DNA of 8,174 nucleotides from an uncultured Oscillospiraceae bacterium (GTDB lineage Bacteria; Bacillota; Clostridia; Oscillospirales; Acutalibacteraceae). The position numbers and the translations under genes are program-made. Each line of letters opens with the position of its first letter. Within the stretch, counting starts at the first letter, position 1. The stretch is taken from NCBI GenBank assembly GCA_900555705.1, contig USLV01000040.1, positions 1-8,174 on the forward strand, written 5' to 3'. A model generated the notes under the pieces. The model saw only the letters and a list, made by a program, of their open reading frames with translations, had not been told where the DNA came from and searched no databases. Positions 6,485-8,174 of this stretch are shown here, piece after piece.

Positions 6485-7345
6485 ATGACGGTGGGAGACT
6501 GCTATGCGGCACTGAGAAATAAGCTGGAAAAGGCGGGGTGCGACAGCCCCGCCTTTGATGCGATGTGCTTGCTGGAAGATCTGGGTGGTGTGCCGCATGG
6601 CCGGTTGTCCGGGCGGTTGGACTGTGTGTTGACACCGGAGCAGCTGGTGAGGCTGCGGGAAGCAGGCGAGCAACGCGCCGCCGGTCGGCCGCTGCAATAT
6701 ATTCTGGGGGAATGGGGCTTTCTTTCGCTGACGCTGGCGGTCGGCGAGGGAGTGCTGATTCCCCGGCCGGATACCGAGCTACTCTGTGAGACGGCGGCGG
6801 AATGGTTGCGGGGAATGGAAGGCGATGCCCCAGCTCGTGTGCTGGATCTCTGTGCGGGGAGTGGGTGTGTAGGCATTGGCCTTGCCAGCTTATTTCCAGA
6901 GGTAGAGGTGACGGCGGTCGAACTTTCGGAAACAGCGCTCGATTATCTGAACAAAAATATAGCCCGCTATCCCGAATATCAAGTTCGTGCTGTGCAGGCG
7001 GATGTGCTGACAGACGGGGGGCAATTTTGCGGAAATTATCAGGCGATTCTTGCCAACCCGCCCTATATCCCCCGAGAGGAGTTGCCGGGATTGATGCAGG
7101 AGGTGCAGCACGAGCCGGTGATGGCGCTGGACGGCGGCACGGGAGACGGACTGCTTTTCTATCGGGCAATTGCCCGGGACTGGCTGGAGAAGCTCCTGCC
7201 GGGCGGTTTTTGTGCGGTGGAGGTCGGCATTGGTCAGGCAGAGGCGGTGGCGATGCTTTGGGAGGAAAACGGTCTCTGCGATGTGGAGATTCGGCGTGAT
7301 CTTGGAGACGTGCCGCGTGTGGTTGTCGGACGAACCAGACAATAA
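6485..7345 (+). CDS. prmC: Release factor glutamine methyltransferase PrmC (HemK)
   Basis: Cytoplasmic SAM-dependent methyltransferase that N5-methylates the Gln of the GGQ motif in release factors RF1 and RF2, raising termination efficiency. The protein has 286 residues, normal for the family. An N-terminal helical domain (about 1-75) includes the linker YILGEWGF (72-79). The Rossmann-like domain has PRPDTELL (93-100), the SAM loop DLCAGSGCVGIGLA (121-134) and the catalytic NPPYIP signature (191-196), which together separate PrmC from other N6/N5 methyltransferases. The C-terminal DLGDVPRVVVGR is also typical (compare family D..g..R...gr). The ATG follows GGGGAG by 7 nt. It is the last gene of the tight cluster. 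A perfect GC-rich hairpin lies about 45 nt into the gene, which might affect expression. prfA, its substrate gene and usual neighbour, does not follow. Confidence 0.95.
   Translation: MTVGDCYAALRNKLEKAGCDSPAFDAMCLLEDLGGVPHGRLSGRLDCVLTPEQLVRLREAGEQRAAGRPLQYILGEWGFLSLTLAVGEGVLIPRPDTELLCETAAEWLRGMEGDAPARVLDLCAGSGCVGIGLASLFPEVEVTAVELSETALDYLNKNIARYPEYQVRAVQADVLTDGGQFCGNYQAILANPPYIPREELPGLMQEVQHEPVMALDGGTGDGLLFYRAIARDWLEKLLPGGFCAVEVGIGQAEAVAMLWEENGLCDVEIRRDLGDVPRVVVGRTRQ
6529..6556 (+). repeat. Perfect 10-bp-stem GC-rich hairpin in prmC 5' coding region
   Basis: Arms AAAGGCGGGG and CCCCGCCTTT pair perfectly around the 8-nt loop TGCGACAG, and codons 16-24 of prmC are encoded here. It has the shape of an intrinsic terminator, with A's before and T's after, but only three T's follow before GATG, so a full terminator is doubtful. 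Confidence 0.75.
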
Positions 7346-7364
7346 GCGGAAAGAAGCACAAAAA

Positions 7365-7380
7365 CTTCTTGCAAAAGAAG
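7365..7380 (+). repeat. Inverted repeat over the hydrolase -35 box
   Basis: Arms CTTCTT and AAGAAG flank GCAA. The centre and right end of the left arm form the TTGCAA -35 element. It may be an operator or a weak AT-rich hairpin; A's, not T's, follow on this strand, so it is not a + strand terminator for prmC. Read on the - strand, a short T run follows, so a weak antisense terminator is possible. Confidence 0.35.
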
Positions 7381-7397
7381 AAAAAAACAGCTATACT
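7369..7397 (+). promoter_or_regulatory. Sigma-A type promoter of the hydrolase gene
   Basis: TTGCAA (7369-7374) and TATACT (7392-7397) are separated by exactly 17 nt in the only AT-rich intergenic gap of the window. Transcription would start near 7404, giving a leader of about 24 nt before the ATG at 7428. The -10 box is followed by TG and then TATAC again (7399-7403), giving a short direct repeat around the start site. Confidence 0.7.
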
Positions 7398-7414
7398 GTA
7401 TACAAATCAACAAA

Positions 7415-7421
7415 AGAGGTG
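7415..7421 (+). promoter_or_regulatory. Ribosome binding site fixing the hydrolase start
   Basis: AGAGGTG lies 6 nt before the ATG at 7428. The frame is open further upstream into prmC, but this site and the promoter just before it place the real start at 7428. Confidence 0.7.
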
Positions 7422-7427
7422 TTTTGC

Positions 7428-8138
7428 ATGCAGTGGGAAACCTGGGAAGGCTATCGCAAATGGGTGCAGCCCCTGAATGGTCGGGAGAGCTATGTCATCT
7501 GTCCAAAGGAACCGGCAGAGGGCAATCCCTGGGTCTGGCGGGCGGAATATTTCGGTGCGTTTGACAGCGTGGATCGTGCGTTGCTCGAGCGCGGCTGGCA
7601 CATCGGGTTCCACAGTGTATCGCGTATGTTCGGTTGTCCTGCCTCGGTGGAGAGTATGAAAGCTTTCCATGATACGGTCTGCCGTGAGCTGTCGCTTTCG
7701 CAGAAAGCCGTGCTGTTTGGATTCAGTGCGGGCGGCACCTATTCTTTACAGTATGCGGGCACTTACCCTGAGGACGTGCGGTCCCTCTATCTGGATGCGC
7801 CGGCGATCGATCTGAGCATCTATGACGGAGAAAATCCGGAGGAGACGCTCTGCGAGCGTTGTGGCAAGTCCTGCGGCCTGACGGTCTTCGAATCGGTCCG
7901 CAAAATGGGGATTCCAATGGAGCGAGTAGAGTTCTATGCGGCGCATCACATTCCGATGATCCTGGTGGCAGGACTGGCGGATGATGTGGCGCTCTATGAC
8001 CGGCATGGCGGCCCCTTTGTCGAGCGGTACCGTGCCGTCGGAGGAGAGATCGAAACAATTCTCAAGCCGGATTGTGGACACCATCCGCACAGCCTTGCGG
8101 ATCCGACACCGATTGTGGAGTGGATTCTGGCATACTGA
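7428..8138 (+). CDS. Alpha/beta hydrolase (putative esterase)
   Basis: Single-domain alpha/beta hydrolase of 236 residues with no signal peptide, so cytoplasmic. The nucleophile elbow GFSAGG is at 98-103 with Ser100 as the likely catalytic residue. The likely acid is Asp185 (or Asp186) in AGLADDV, and the likely base is His218 in CGHHPHSLADPTPIVEWI. The N-terminal WVWRAEYFGAFDSVDRALLERGWHIGF (motif at about 36-61) and the C-terminal GHHPHSL match a group of prolyl-oligopeptidase-like esterases often met beside carbohydrate-degrading genes; this assignment is from memory, and the substrate is unknown. An unusual Cys cluster (Cys142, Cys145, Cys149) sits in the cap region between the strand ending LYLDAP and the acid strand. 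The gene has its own promoter and Shine-Dalgarno and appears to be a separate unit from the upstream operon. The upstream frame extension into prmC is taken as chance. Confidence 0.85.
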   Translation: MQWETWEGYRKWVQPLNGRESYVICPKEPAEGNPWVWRAEYFGAFDSVDRALLERGWHIGFHSVSRMFGCPASVESMKAFHDTVCRELSLSQKAVLFGFSAGGTYSLQYAGTYPEDVRSLYLDAPAIDLSIYDGENPEETLCERCGKSCGLTVFESVRKMGIPMERVEFYAAHHIPMILVAGLADDVALYDRHGGPFVERYRAVGGEIETILKPDCGHHPHSLADPTPIVEWILAY

Positions 8139-8156
8139 AATAAAAAGTGGGAGCCG

Positions 8157-8174
8157 ATCAGGTGCACACCTGAT
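8157..8174 (+). terminator. Inverted repeat at the right edge, probable terminator start
   Basis: ATCAGGTG and CACCTGAT form a perfect 8-bp inverted repeat around CA, 18 nt after the hydrolase stop. As RNA it would fold with a GCAC loop and a 7-bp stem. The preceding GGGAGCCG may pair with bases beyond the window. A T run, if any, is outside, so the terminator call is unproven; a protein-binding palindrome is the alternative. Confidence 0.5.

Noticed and set aside
7163..7176. 14-bp perfect palindrome in prmC
   Set aside because: About 0.5 such palindromes are expected by chance in a window of this length, and it sits in ordinary coding sequence.
6225..7361. 378-codon open frame on the - strand across the DUF1385 and prmC genes
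   Set aside because: Pro/Ser/Arg/His-rich shadow composition without motifs, opposite genes with clear conserved motifs.
7170..7427. N-terminal extension of the hydrolase frame into prmC
   Set aside because: It overlaps the prmC 3' end in another frame, contains the promoter, and the ATG at 7428 has a well-placed Shine-Dalgarno; the extra residues do not resemble an alpha/beta hydrolase N-terminus.
1..8174. Mobile elements, CRISPR arrays, tRNA or rRNA genes, riboswitches
   Set aside because: No transposase or integrase motifs, spaced direct repeats or cloverleaf-like sequences seen; intergenic gaps before prmC are too short for riboswitches.

Overview
The window looks like a chromosomal segment of a moderately GC-rich Gram-positive bacterium, most likely a member of the Clostridia (an Oscillospiraceae/Ruminococcaceae-type Firmicute). 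The reasons are the cdaA-cdaR pair, a YqhQ/DUF1385 gene directly before prmC, strong GGAGG-type ribosome binding sites, some TTG and GTG starts, a lipoprotein with a Gram-positive style signal peptide, and tight packing of genes on one strand. The taxonomic call is inference from gene content. No mobile element, CRISPR array, tRNA or rRNA was seen.

Layout, all on the + strand: (1) the 3' part of cdaA, the membrane diadenylate cyclase, cut by the left edge; (2) cdaR, its YbbR-domain regulator, overlapping cdaA by 4 nt; (3) a lipoprotein with three Asp-rich FG-GAP/VCBS-type loops; (4) an OmpR/PhoB-family response regulator; (5) a membrane sensor histidine kinase with an extracytoplasmic domain, HAMP, HisKA and HATPase; (6) a DUF1385 (YqhQ-like) membrane protein with a Lys/Glu/Ala-rich insert; (7) prmC, the release-factor glutamine methyltransferase. 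Gaps from cdaA to prmC run from a 4-nt overlap to 31 nt, with no convincing internal promoter or terminator, so these seven genes are probably one transcript or a few overlapping ones. (8) After an AT-rich 82-nt gap with a good sigma-A type promoter, an alpha/beta hydrolase gene stands as its own unit. It is followed by an inverted repeat that reaches the right edge and is probably the start of a terminator.

How the genes may work together: CdaA makes c-di-AMP and CdaR modulates it, linking the second messenger to potassium/osmotic and cell-wall homeostasis. In many Firmicutes glmM follows cdaR. Here that place is taken by a surface lipoprotein and a complete two-component system, so the window may hold an envelope-sensing module wired to c-di-AMP. 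That link is inferred from gene order only.

Structures not explained by gene calls include a perfect 24-bp (GTCGAG)4 tandem repeat in cdaR, two perfect 10-bp-stem hairpins inside coding sequence (histidine kinase and prmC), an in-phase T8 slippery heptamer at the membrane boundary of the DUF1385 protein, and an inverted repeat over the -35 box of the hydrolase promoter.
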